Shown: positions 51,130 to 60,406 of the stretch, in pieces
Layout: the number at the start of each line of letters is the position of its first letter
Numbering within the stretch: position 1 is the first letter of the stretch
Assembly (NCBI GenBank): GCA_041660525.1
Contig: JBAZWD010000012.1
Span: 1 to 64,000 of the forward strand
Direction: 5' to 3'
Length of the DNA: 64,000 nucleotides
Source: JABCZS01 sp041660525
GTDB taxonomy: Bacteria > Pseudomonadota > Gammaproteobacteria > JABCZS01
Program-made: the position numbers and the translations under genes
Notes under the pieces: generated by a model
Seen by the model: the letters and a program-made list of their open reading frames with translations, nothing else
The model's database searches: none
Told to the model about the DNA's origin: nothing

Positions 51130-54100
51130 TTTACAGCAAGACTTGAGCTTAGTTAAAAGACTAGTATTTGTTGTATTCGCAGCGCCTCCAAGCAAAGGTG
51201 CATTCAAATTATTATTAATCGATGTTGATGTGCCGACAGTTGCTGCCGCCGTTGACATCAATGCCTGCGCAGCAGCATGCGCAGTTTGGATCACTGTCGC
51301 AATAGGCACAATATTTTTCTTAACGTCATCGGTTTTAAACAAAGTCTTCTGCTGATACTGCTGATAAGCACGCACACATAGATTCGGGTTCGAGATTGCA
51401 ACAGGATGACTCACATATTGTACTTTTAATGCATCAGCAACATGCTCGGAAAATTTTAATAATTCATCTTCAGTCATGCCGGATACATCAATTTGATGTT
51501 TGTCTTTTAATTCAGTGATAATTAAATTAATGGCTTCGACAAAAGCTGTTCCTTTTTTAGACTCAAAATCTTTCACGTCATCTAGCTTGAGCGCTGTGCG
51601 GATTAAATTGCCAAGCGGGGATTTTTCACGGCGTTGTTGTGCATCTTTGTGCTTTTTATATTGCCAAAATAGATAGCTCGCAAAAGTAGAGGCAGCTATA
51701 GAAGCAATGGTAAAACTGACTTTAAATTCAGTAGTATCTTCAATATTACCCTTATCATCAGTGTTTACATTAAAAATCACATCACCATTACTGTCGGCAC
51801 TGGTTCCAAAGCCATCACTTACGGTCAAGGTATAGGAAGGTTTTTTGCCCGAGCTTCCATAAACAAATAACACACGATTGACTTCACTTTGAATAAAATT
51901 TAAAATTTCTTCGTCTGTTTCACCGCTATAAGCAAAATGCGCTTTGTCGGTGAACTTGACATTAATCACTAACGCGCTGGAATCTCCATCAGGATCTACC
52001 GCGTAAATATTATCTTCAGTCAGTGGCACGAGTTCATTGAGCGCTTCAACTTTGACATTATTGCGCACAAAATACGGTAAAATATTAAAATCAACATTGC
52101 CTGAGGCACTTTCAGTGTACAAATTAGATTGTTTGACTACCACATTAAAGCTTGCTTCATTTGTACTGCCATCAGCGACCAAATAGATACGACCTGCTTG
52201 AATATCCGCTAAACTAAATGTCGTAATCTCTTGACCAGGGCGCGAGTCATATTCAAACTGTGCGTGCTGAATATTCGAAACTGTAAACATCACTGTGTTC
52301 GCATTATTTTGCGGATTAGTTGCTGATAACAATGTAGTGGTGATGAGTTTACGTTCTCCTTGATTTAAGGGAATATAATTGTTAGTAATATTCAATAATA
52401 CCGTAAAGGTTCCTTCACGCGAAACAGGATCGGTAGTAGATAAGCCATCGGTCGCAACCAGTGTTAAGGTTGGCTCCAGCTGGCTACCATTAGGAATATA
52501 GCAAGCAAGATTGGCTTCTAATTGTGCTTCTGTAAAACTAGTGATTGGGCTATTAGGCTGTGCACAAAAAACAACCATCGCTTGACTGACTTCTTGCACG
52601 TTTAAGACCACTTGTTCTGGCGGGGTATCAACGTCATCCACAGGGATATGTTGTTTGTTTAAAACGACAGTTTGGCCTTGTGTGACTGGCAAATAAATAC
52701 CTGGCAACGTGGGTGGATCATCGACTGCAATTCCAGTTAAAGTAAAATCAGCATTAAAAGGTGAAATATTACTACTAGCACTGACTGATAATCCCAGTTG
52801 TACCGTTTGATAGCTATATTGTGTTGGCACAAATTGCATGCCCTGGATAAATATGCGTACGCCTTCAACACTGCCGATCGCATGCCAAGTTCCCGTAACA
52901 GAATCATAATTTGCCAAGGCAGCTGGTGAATAAGTGGTATTGACTAATTGACCTGCGCTAGTCGGTGCTAAGGTTAGTGTGGCATCAATGGTCGGAGTTG
53001 GATCTGCCAGCGGACCCATCAATAAATTCAACGGATAAGCAAATCCTTCAGTGTAACTTCCATCACACGCTTGCGCGACAAAAATATCGGTAAAATAACG
53101 TTGGCCATGAAAAGTCGTATCTTGTTCCCAAAATAGGGTAAAACCTGTGCCAGGTCCTGTTGCAATATTCGGTAATAATTGATCCAGAACGGTATTGGTA
53201 TGCGCAAGAAATTCATCACCTAAACGTGCGCCGTTTGCTTCAAAACGCTGTGCGCGAGTTAATTTTTGTGTTGGCACGCTGTCTTGCGTACTCTGCCAAG
53301 TGACAGTGAATCTTTGCCCCTGCTGAAAAAATTTAACTTTCGGATATTGTTGATCGCGAGCTCTAAAGGTATTGATTTGAAATTCATTACCTACGCGATC
53401 ACCTGCAAGATTAAACAGCTGTCCATAAATATTATAATTAGTGACGGCCTGATTGCCGCTCCATACTAAAACAAAGCCATTGTTCAGTGCAGTACCATGA
53501 GGAAATACTTGTTGATTTGTCAAGACGGTATTGACAGTAAATTCATTACCGAGTCCAACTCCTTGCGCATCAGTTCTGCGTGCACGAATGTCATAACCCG
53601 TTGAGGCATCAAAATGTTGCCAAAAAGTGATCATTTGATTATTTGATAAAGTGAATGCGCCGGATCGTTCTTTAGTGCCGGTTGCATCTGTACTGATTTG
53701 AAGTTCACTGCCTATGCGTGTAGCATTCGCATCAAAAAGTTGACCGCGTGTTCCTTGTTGATCACTATTCCATACACTAAAAAAAGTATTGGCTTGCGCG
53801 GTGATCCCAGGATACCAAAAATTACCATTGGTGTTGGTGTTCGCACGAAATTCATTACCTAAAGCATTACCTTCTGTGTCATAGAATTGCCCATAGATGC
53901 TATAAGCACCAGTTTGACCATTACTTTGCCAGAGTGTTAATGCGCGCTTGTCCTGTGTTACCGCAAGCGTGGGGAATTTTTGATCCCCATTTGTATAAGT
54001 ATTAACCGCAAAAATATCGCTAGTAGGTGCAAATGATTCATCGTAATTTTGACCAAAGATATTACTATCAATTGGATTATTCATATTTTCCCAAATTGCC

Positions 54101-54414
54101 ATGTAGTTTTGATCAGCAAAAGATTCTATCGCAAGCCGCGAGCTTGCATGTTGTTCCATTAACTGAAACGGTCCAACTTGCGAGGAATCTATGCATACCA
54201 TATAGGTATCATTTAATGTGCGTCCATCTCGGTTATTTCCATTCATTGTTAAAGGGGGGATAGATGGTCCTGTCCACGAGGTGCGCATACTCATATATCC
54301 TATTAGACCCATACCCAAAAGCAAACCGCCTTTCATAATTTGTTTGACATGCCAAACTACATCTAATTGTCCATCACGGGACTTTTTATTTTCTTTAATT
54401 GTTGTAGGCAGCAT
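51127..54414 (-). CDS. Large surface protein with propeller-like and CSPG-like repeats
   Basis: A 1095-residue protein. An N-terminal hydrophobic segment (about 29-45) is followed by six to seven repeats of about 55 residues (about 85-440) with the pattern IYGQxYxxxGxxxGxEFxxNT and a WxS strand, suggesting a beta-propeller. Then come beta-sandwich and CSPG/cadherin-like repeats (about 540-860; PGQEITTFSLADIQAGRIYL, DEEILNFIQSEVNRVLFVYG), a membrane helix (about 905-922; FTIASIAASTFASYLFW) and a 170-residue charged tail ending KLKSCCK. CSPG repeats are adhesion modules. It is convergent with DUF3494 copy 2 and 16 bp from copy 3. Exact family not recognised. Confidence 0.65.
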   Translation of the reverse strand: MLPTTIKENKKSRDGQLDVVWHVKQIMKGGLLLGMGLIGYMSMRTSWTGPSIPPLTMNGNNRDGRTLNDTYMVCIDSSQVGPFQLMEQHASSRLAIESFADQNYMAIWENMNNPIDSNIFGQNYDESFAPTSDIFAVNTYTNGDQKFPTLAVTQDKRALTLWQSNGQTGAYSIYGQFYDTEGNALGNEFRANTNTNGNFWYPGITAQANTFFSVWNSDQQGTRGQLFDANATRIGSELQISTDATGTKERSGAFTLSNNQMITFWQHFDASTGYDIRARRTDAQGVGLGNEFTVNTVLTNQQVFPHGTALNNGFVLVWSGNQAVTNYNIYGQLFNLAGDRVGNEFQINTFRARDQQYPKVKFFQQGQRFTVTWQSTQDSVPTQKLTRAQRFEANGARLGDEFLAHTNTVLDQLLPNIATGPGTGFTLFWEQDTTFHGQRYFTDIFVAQACDGSYTEGFAYPLNLLMGPLADPTPTIDATLTLAPTSAGQLVNTTYSPAALANYDSVTGTWHAIGSVEGVRIFIQGMQFVPTQYSYQTVQLGLSVSASSNISPFNADFTLTGIAVDDPPTLPGIYLPVTQGQTVVLNKQHIPVDDVDTPPEQVVLNVQEVSQAMVVFCAQPNSPITSFTEAQLEANLACYIPNGSQLEPTLTLVATDGLSTTDPVSREGTFTVLLNITNNYIPLNQGERKLITTTLLSATNPQNNANTVMFTVSNIQHAQFEYDSRPGQEITTFSLADIQAGRIYLVADGSTNEASFNVVVKQSNLYTESASGNVDFNILPYFVRNNVKVEALNELVPLTEDNIYAVDPDGDSSALVINVKFTDKAHFAYSGETDEEILNFIQSEVNRVLFVYGSSGKKPSYTLTVSDGFGTSADSNGDVIFNVNTDDKGNIEDTTEFKVSFTIASIAASTFASYLFWQYKKHKDAQQRREKSPLGNLIRTALKLDDVKDFESKKGTAFVEAINLIITELKDKHQIDVSGMTEDELLKFSEHVADALKVQYVSHPVAISNPNLCVRAYQQYQQKTLFKTDDVKKNIVPIATVIQTAHAAAQALMSTAAATVGTSTSINNNLNAPLLGGAANTTNTSLLTKLKSCCK

Positions 54415-54430
54415 AGAAACTCCTTAAATA

Positions 54431-55549
54431 TTATTGCGGAATAGAAATAGAATTACCCACTAATCCAATTGGACTATAAGACCATAAATGTCCAACGGTT
54501 GAGCCACGATTATTATCGTTAATCGATATAATTCTACCGATACTAAGCACATTACCCGCAAAATAAGCGCCAGAATACAATGTTAAAGCCGGCGCGCTGC
54601 CATTGTGACCGACTATCCAATAAACATCTTTTAAACTTGCGCCATCTAAAAATTCAAAATGCGCATCAGGATTAATGTTGAGATGACATTGGATCCGTGG
54701 TGATGTCGTCCCGCAAGTGGGCGTGTTGAGAGGATCAACAAAAAATAGATATCGCCCTGTCCCTTTAAAGGTGATTTTACCACTCACATCGACAATACCA
54801 CTGTTATCATTTGTATTGAATAAGCAACGATAACCTGGCGTGAGTACATCACCATCTTTTAATGAACCGCGTCTGTCACAAGCTGGAAAATAGATGCGGG
54901 TGAACATTTGAAAAGTCGCTAAAAAATCACCATTTGCAGCCATGACTTCTGGCGCAGTCGGAGATAAATATTGCGTACCATTACTGACCAAAAATGAACC
55001 TGTATAGCCCATATCCGTAAAACCGGTATCGCCGCTAATGGCAGCAGCGCCGTATCCATCATCATTTGTTAAATCGCTACCGACTAATGCAAAATAATCA
55101 CCCGCACCTAACGTGGTATAAACCGTTTGCACGGGCGTTGTTAACTCGCCTTGCTGTGAGCCTATGCGCATACTGAGCAAGCGATTGATATTGCCATTGA
55201 TGGGTCCCGTCGTACAAGCACTAGGTTTAATGATTAAATTAATATTACACTGTCCATAAGCAGAAATTACACCCTGACAAGTAGTTAAAGGACCATTATC
55301 GACTGTAATCAAATCATAGGCATAATTGTCATAACTGCTCATCTTTACTTGAGTTACAGTCAGCGCTGCAGGCTCACAGTTTTGTAAAGTATAAGTGGCA
55401 TTACGTGCTGGGCCTTCACAGGCAATATGACGAATGTCTGGGAGCGCGACAAAAGTCACATCATCACCTTCATCACAATTAGCAAATGAATAATTCGAGA
55501 AAATAAATAAAAATAGATTAATGAAGAAAAAAGAACTTTTTTTATGCAT
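54431..55549 (-). CDS. DUF3494 (ice-binding-like) surface protein, copy 3
   Basis: About 372 residues from MHKKSSFFFINLFLF (signal peptide ends YSFA). The N-terminal beta domain (IRHIACEGPARNATYTLQNC; CQGVISAYGQCNINLIIKPSAC) and the DUF3494 domain (AGDYFALVGSDLTND, GSFLVSNGTQYLSPTAPEV, LYSGAYFAGNVLSIG, VGHLWSYSPIGLVG) follow the plan of copies 1 and 2, and it is closest to copy 1. It is on the opposite strand from the other two and precedes the CSPG-type gene, with which it probably shares a transcript. Confidence 0.8.
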   Translation of the reverse strand: MHKKSSFFFINLFLFIFSNYSFANCDEGDDVTFVALPDIRHIACEGPARNATYTLQNCEPAALTVTQVKMSSYDNYAYDLITVDNGPLTTCQGVISAYGQCNINLIIKPSACTTGPINGNINRLLSMRIGSQQGELTTPVQTVYTTLGAGDYFALVGSDLTNDDGYGAAAISGDTGFTDMGYTGSFLVSNGTQYLSPTAPEVMAANGDFLATFQMFTRIYFPACDRRGSLKDGDVLTPGYRCLFNTNDNSGIVDVSGKITFKGTGRYLFFVDPLNTPTCGTTSPRIQCHLNINPDAHFEFLDGASLKDVYWIVGHNGSAPALTLYSGAYFAGNVLSIGRIISINDNNRGSTVGHLWSYSPIGLVGNSISIPQ

Positions 55550-55719
55550 GACAACTTCCATAGGCTTAAGAGTTATTTAAGTTTCTACTAATATAGTAAA
55601 ACGAGTCAACCTACTTTTACTTTCGAAGTTTTATTAAACATTTCCCGTGTAGATATACAGCATCGTTGTGCAGACATATACCATCAGCAACGACCCCTCT
55701 TTCTTGTTCTAAAGAGCTT

Positions 55720-55751
55720 CCCGCTACGGCATCAAGTAGTAGCGGGATTTT
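55720..55751 (+). terminator. Orphan plus-strand terminator next to repeat copy B
   Basis: An 8-bp hairpin CCCGCTAC/GTAGCGGG with an 11-base loop and an ATTTTCC tail. No plus-strand gene precedes it; the nearest upstream gene reads away. It has the same placement relative to the 85-bp repeat as the terminator at 51016. Confidence 0.75.
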
Positions 55752-55832
55752 CCTGTGGATAACTCTGTGAATATCTTGTCAAGATCTCCAAAACTCGTAA
55801 ATAATACAAGCACTTATCTTTTAAGTTATTTA
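55748..55832 (+). repeat. 85-bp direct repeat, copy B
   Basis: Same sequence as 51045-51129 except for two substitutions (T to C and G to C). With copy A it brackets the large surface protein and DUF3494 copy 3. The remainder of 55562-56222 is AT-rich and holds the DnaA and NrdR boxes described separately. Confidence 0.92.
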
Positions 55833-56096
55833 ATTTTACTAAAAATTAACATTAAATATCAATAACTTATGAAAATCTTAAGGCGATTTTTAAAAATTGC
55901 TATTAATTTTTTTATTCTTGTCATAAAATAAACAGCTGTGAATAAGTCTGTGCACAGGCATGCATAAAAAGGTTTGCTGTCAAGAAAAATATTTTTATTT
56001 ATTTTCAACAGTATTATTTAATTAACTTGCATACTGCAACATTAGGAATCTGAAAAGATTTTCCAAATTGTAAAAATAAGCCACAGATTATCCACA
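55754..56096. promoter_or_regulatory. DnaA-box cluster upstream of nrdA
   Basis: Three exact TTATNCACA boxes: minus strand at 55754-55762 (TTATCCACA) and 55937-55945 (TTATTCACA), plus strand at 56088-56096 (TTATCCACA). A one-mismatch box lies at 55766-55774. DnaA boxes upstream of nrdAB are known in E. coli, where DnaA regulates ribonucleotide reductase. The AT-rich interval between them is also origin-like, but no dnaA, dnaN or gidA gene is nearby. Confidence 0.7.
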
Positions 56097-56135
56097 AATA
56101 ACCCCCAGACTTTTAACCTTGTCAACGGGGTTAAT

Positions 56136-56182
56136 ACACGCTATCTTGTGTGAAGAGAGCAAAAAAAACCTATATATTGTGT
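56136..56182 (+). promoter_or_regulatory. Two NrdR boxes, 31 bp apart, at the nrdA promoter
   Basis: ACACGCTATCTTGTGT (56136-56151) and AACCTATATATTGTGT (56167-56182) match the NrdR consensus acaCwAtATaTwGtgt at 13 and 14 of 16 positions. Their starts are exactly 31 bp apart, the spacing typical of NrdR sites. The promoter probably lies within them (TTGTGT and TATATA, 19 apart). NrdR is a nucleotide-sensing repressor, so nrdAB should be repressed when dATP is high. Confidence 0.85.
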
Positions 56183-56222
56183 TTTTCCAATTCGTGATTC
56201 AAAAAATAGCAAGGAGTAGTTT

Positions 56223-59081
56223 ATGAGTGACATGATGTCCGTCGATACCGCACCCGTTGATACAGTACTAAATAAGTCCAGATTAAATACCCCGGTTTCT
56301 GCAATTCCGGTGAACGCGACCGAACCTGGCAAATTAAATGTTATTCGTCGTAATGGCAAAGTAACCCCTTTTGATGCTAACAAAATTTCTGTTGCCATCA
56401 CTAAAGCTTTTTTAGCTGTTGAAGGTGGCAATGCAGCCGCTTCCAGCCGTGTACATGAAACCGTCGATCGTTTGACACAAACCATGCAAACCACATTTAA
56501 ACGTCGTCTGCCTAATGGCGGCATGATTCATATTGAAGATATTCAAGATCAAGTTGAACTCACCTTAATGCGTGAAGGTTTACAAAAAGTCGCGCGTGAA
56601 TACGTGTTATACCGTGAAGAGCGTAAACGCTTACGCGCAAGCCAAGATCAAGAATCTGCAACCACTACAGAACTCAAAGTAACATTGGCTAATGGCACAC
56701 AAGTTCCTTTATCACAATTAAAATTAGATATTACAATAGCAGACGCTTGCAAAGGCTTAGCTGAAATTGATGCACAACTCATTATTGATGAAACTAAACG
56801 CAATTTATTCGATGGCGTGGCCTTAGCTGACGTCCATAAAGCTGCCATCATGAGCGCCCGGACTTTAATTGAAAAAGAACCTAATTATTCTTTTGCCTGC
56901 GCCCGCTTGTTGTTAATTGATTTATACCAAGAAGCGCTAGGCTTTTTAGGTTTAAATAGCCAAGTGCATTTTGCAGATATGAAACACGTTTACGCTACCA
57001 GCTTAAATGATTTCATAGAACGCGGTATTGCCTTAGAATTACTCGATGCGCAATTAAGAACATTTGATGTCCATCAACTTGCACAAGCCATTTTACCCGA
57101 GCGTGATTTTCAATTTACCTATTTAGGTCTGCAAACCCTTTATGATCGTTATTTTATTCATCATAAAGACGTACGTTTTGAAATGCCACAAATTTTCTTT
57201 ATGCGTGTTGCGATGGGTTTAGCGGTCGGTGAAAAAGATAAAAATGCCCGCGCCATTGAATTTTATCATTTGCTTTCCAGCTTTGATTATATGAGTTCAA
57301 CGCCAACGTTATTTAATGCCGGTACATTACGTCCACAATTATCCAGCTGTTATTTAACCACTATTCCTGATGATTTATCCGGTATTTATAATGCCATTCG
57401 TGATAATGCGTTATTATCTAAATATGCAGGCGGTTTAGGTAACGATTGGACACCTGTGCGCGCCATGCATGCACACATTAAAGGCACTAATGGTAAATCA
57501 CAAGGCGTCGTTCCTTTCTTGAAAGTAGCGAATGATACTGCTGTAGCTGTGAATCAAGGCGGCAAACGTAAAGGCGCAGTTTGTGCTTATCTTGAAACTT
57601 GGCATATGGATATCGAAGAATTTTTAGACTTACGTAAAAATACTGGTGATGAACGTCGTCGTACTCATGATATGAATACTGCGAACTGGATTCCTGATTT
57701 ATTCATGAAGCGTGTACTTGAAGATAAACCTTGGACTTTATTCACACCGGATGAAGCCCCAGATTTACATGACTTATACGGCGCCGCTTTTGAAGAACGT
57801 TATGCATATTATGAAACGCAAGCAGCTGCAGGTAAAATGGTTTCTAAACAAATGCCTGCTGTTAAACTCTGGCGCAAAATGCTCGGTATGTTATTTGAAA
57901 CAGGTCATCCTTGGGTCACGTTTAAAGATCCATGTAACTTACGTTCTCCGCAACAACACGTAGGCGTGGTACACAGCTCTAATTTATGTACAGAAATCAC
58001 CCTGAACACTTGCGCGGATGAAATCGCCGTCTGTAATTTAGGCAGCGTGAACTTGGTGCAACATTTAACGCAAGATGGCAAATTGGATAAAATTAAGTTA
58101 CAAAAAACCATACACACCGCGATGCGTATGCTTGATAACGTCATTGATATTAATTTTTATTCTGTACCACAAGCGCGCCGTTCAAACTTACGTCACCGCC
58201 CTGTCGGTTTAGGTTTAATGGGTTTCCAAGATGCGTTACATCAATTGCGTATTGCTTATACATCTGATGAAGCTGTGCAATTTGCAGATACGACGATGGA
58301 AGCGATTAGTTATTATGCGATCTCAGCTTCTGTTGATTTAGCACAAGAACGTGGTGCTTATGAAAGTTTTGAAGGCTCACTCTGGAGCAAAGGCATATTA
58401 CCCATTGATTCCATTGCCCTATTAAAAGCAACACGTGGTGAATTTTTGGAACAAGATACACGCAGCACCTTAGATTGGAATGCATTGCGTCAACGCGTGA
58501 AAACTGTAGGTATGCGTAATTCCAATACCATGGCCATTGCACCGACTGCGACTATTTCTAATATTTGTGGTGTGGCGCAATCCATAGAACCGACTTTCCA
58601 AAATTTATTTGTGAAATCAAATTTATCTGGCGAATTTACGGTGATCAATCCTTATTTAGTACGCGATTTAAAAGCGTGTAATTTATGGGATGATGTGATG
58701 GTCAACGATTTGAAATATTTTAACGGCAGTATTCAAAAAATTGACAGAATTCCTAATGAATTAAAACAATTGTATGCAACTGCTTTTGAAATCGATGCAA
58801 CTTGGTTAATTAAAGCAGCTTCACGCCGCCAAAAATGGATCGATCAAGCGCAATCACTTAATTTATATATGGGTCAACCTTCCGGTAAAAAAATGGATGA
58901 ACTTTATAAATTAGCATGGCGTTTAGGTTTAAAAACCACGTATTATTTACGTAGTTTAGGCGCAACGGATTCCGAAAAATCAACTGTAGCTCAAGGCGTA
59001 CTTAATGCAGTGCAAAGCACCCAAAGTAGCGAACCTAAAGCTTGTTTAATTACAGATCCCGATTGTGAAGCGTGTCAATAA
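56223..59081 (+). CDS. nrdA: Class Ia ribonucleotide reductase, large subunit
   Basis: Reduces ribonucleoside diphosphates to deoxy forms. At 952 residues it is about 190 longer than E. coli NrdA. An ATP-cone (about 37-140; NVIRRNGKVTPFDANKISVA) and a second, degenerate cone-like region (about 150-240) precede the catalytic barrel. Active-site features are present: Cys in QLSSCYLTTIP, NLCTEI (Cys and Glu), AVCNLGSVNL, and the Tyr pair in KTTYYLRSLGA. A C-terminal CEAC pair shuttles electrons. The long form with two cones resembles that of Pseudomonas. AAGGAG precedes the ATG. Confidence 0.95.
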   Translation: MSDMMSVDTAPVDTVLNKSRLNTPVSAIPVNATEPGKLNVIRRNGKVTPFDANKISVAITKAFLAVEGGNAAASSRVHETVDRLTQTMQTTFKRRLPNGGMIHIEDIQDQVELTLMREGLQKVAREYVLYREERKRLRASQDQESATTTELKVTLANGTQVPLSQLKLDITIADACKGLAEIDAQLIIDETKRNLFDGVALADVHKAAIMSARTLIEKEPNYSFACARLLLIDLYQEALGFLGLNSQVHFADMKHVYATSLNDFIERGIALELLDAQLRTFDVHQLAQAILPERDFQFTYLGLQTLYDRYFIHHKDVRFEMPQIFFMRVAMGLAVGEKDKNARAIEFYHLLSSFDYMSSTPTLFNAGTLRPQLSSCYLTTIPDDLSGIYNAIRDNALLSKYAGGLGNDWTPVRAMHAHIKGTNGKSQGVVPFLKVANDTAVAVNQGGKRKGAVCAYLETWHMDIEEFLDLRKNTGDERRRTHDMNTANWIPDLFMKRVLEDKPWTLFTPDEAPDLHDLYGAAFEERYAYYETQAAAGKMVSKQMPAVKLWRKMLGMLFETGHPWVTFKDPCNLRSPQQHVGVVHSSNLCTEITLNTCADEIAVCNLGSVNLVQHLTQDGKLDKIKLQKTIHTAMRMLDNVIDINFYSVPQARRSNLRHRPVGLGLMGFQDALHQLRIAYTSDEAVQFADTTMEAISYYAISASVDLAQERGAYESFEGSLWSKGILPIDSIALLKATRGEFLEQDTRSTLDWNALRQRVKTVGMRNSNTMAIAPTATISNICGVAQSIEPTFQNLFVKSNLSGEFTVINPYLVRDLKACNLWDDVMVNDLKYFNGSIQKIDRIPNELKQLYATAFEIDATWLIKAASRRQKWIDQAQSLNLYMGQPSGKKMDELYKLAWRLGLKTTYYLRSLGATDSEKSTVAQGVLNAVQSTQSSEPKACLITDPDCEACQ

Positions 59082-59096
59082 AAGGAGTTAGATAAT

Positions 59097-60185
59097 ATGT
59101 ACGAACAACTTGCAAGCACAACAACAAATGTTGTTGCCGGCTTACAAAGCCCACAGATGAATGCAGCGCCTATTCAAGTCGATGAAAAACGCATGATCAA
59201 TTGTCGCGCGGATGTGAATCAATTAGAACCCATTAAATATGATTGGGCTTGGGGTAAATACAATGATGGCTGTGCAAATCATTGGATGCCACAAGAAATT
59301 AATATGGCAGCCGATGTTGTATTATGGAAAACGCCCGATGGTTTATCCGATGATGAACGCGTTATCATTGAACGTAATCTAGGCTTTTTCTCAACTGCTG
59401 ATTCTTTAGTTGCAAATAACTTAGTGCTGGCTGTTTATCGCCACATTACCAATCCTGAATGCCGTCAATATTTATTACGTCAAGCATTTGAAGAAGCCGT
59501 TCACACTCACGCTTATCAATATGTCATAGAAAGTTTGGGTATTGATCAAGCACGCGCATTTAATATGTACCGCGAAGTGCCTTCTGTTGCTGCAAAAGCT
59601 GCATGGGCTATGCCTTACACAGAAAGTTTGGCGGATCCTAATTTCCATACCGGCACGCCTGAAAATGATCAACGTTTATTGCGTGATTTAATTGCGTTTT
59701 ATGTCGTCTTTGAAGGTATCTTTTTCTATGTTGGTTTCGTGCAAGTGTTATCCATGGGCCGTCGTAATAAAATGATTGGTACATCTGAGCAATTCCAATA
59801 TATTTTGCGCGATGAATCCATGCATTTAAATTTTGGTATTGATGTCATCAATCAAATTAAAATTGAAAACCCTCATGTTTGGACACCTGAATTTCAGCAA
59901 GAGGCTATTAATATTATTAAAGAAGGTGTTGAATTAGAATATCAATATGCGATCGATACGATGCCGCGTGGTGTTTTAGGTTTAAATGCCAGTATGTTTA
60001 GAGAATATTTAGAGTTTATCGCTAATCGTCGTTTATTGCAGATTGGTTTGCCTGAACAATATAAAGGTGCTACAAATCCATTTCCTTGGATGAGTGAAAT
60101 GATAGATTTGAAGAAAGAGAAGAATTTCTTTGAAACTAGAGTTACTGAATATCAGACTGGGGGATCGTTGTCTTGGGATGATTAA
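59097..60185 (+). CDS. nrdB: Class Ia ribonucleotide reductase, small subunit
   Basis: Supplies the tyrosyl radical from a di-iron site. The 362 residues contain AFEEAVHTHAYQYVIESLG (Glu and His ligands, and the radical Tyr three residues after the second His position), FEGIFFYVGF, and RDESMHLNFGIDVI (Glu and His ligands). The C-terminal tail GGSLSWDD is the peptide that docks in NrdA. It lies 15 bp downstream of nrdA with AAGGAG as ribosome binding site, so the pair forms one operon. Confidence 0.95.
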   Translation: MYEQLASTTTNVVAGLQSPQMNAAPIQVDEKRMINCRADVNQLEPIKYDWAWGKYNDGCANHWMPQEINMAADVVLWKTPDGLSDDERVIIERNLGFFSTADSLVANNLVLAVYRHITNPECRQYLLRQAFEEAVHTHAYQYVIESLGIDQARAFNMYREVPSVAAKAAWAMPYTESLADPNFHTGTPENDQRLLRDLIAFYVVFEGIFFYVGFVQVLSMGRRNKMIGTSEQFQYILRDESMHLNFGIDVINQIKIENPHVWTPEFQQEAINIIKEGVELEYQYAIDTMPRGVLGLNASMFREYLEFIANRRLLQIGLPEQYKGATNPFPWMSEMIDLKKEKNFFETRVTEYQTGGSLSWDD

Positions 60186-60217
60186 TATTTATCCTTACTA
60201 AGCTACATAGAACATCC

Positions 60218-60361
60218 GTAGGGGCGAAAAATCTTTCGCCCTCTGGTATTCACTAACCAATAAATTAAAAATATAATCCAATATTGGGCAGCCACGCATT
60301 AATTCAATCAATTTCACCAATAATTACCTAACATCTCGGGCGAAAGATTTTTCGCCCCTAC
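60218..60361. repeat. Miniature inverted-repeat element (144 bp)
   Basis: The ends are perfect 24-bp inverted repeats (60218-60241 and 60338-60361), each itself a hairpin with GGGCGAAA/TTTCGCCC arms. The 96-bp interior is AT-rich with no gene. The structure fits a MITE or REP-type dispersed element. The first hairpin, right after nrdB, may also end the nrdAB transcript. No clear target duplication is visible. Confidence 0.8.
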
Positions 60362-60406
60362 AAATTGCTTCCTTAAGAAAGTCTTTGCATTTTCTTATGA
60401 GACCTG

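Noticed and set aside
55720..56100. Chromosomal origin of replication
   Set aside because: DnaA boxes and AT-rich DNA are present, but no dnaA, dnaN, gidA or similar genes are near, and nrdAB with NrdR boxes explains the DnaA boxes better.
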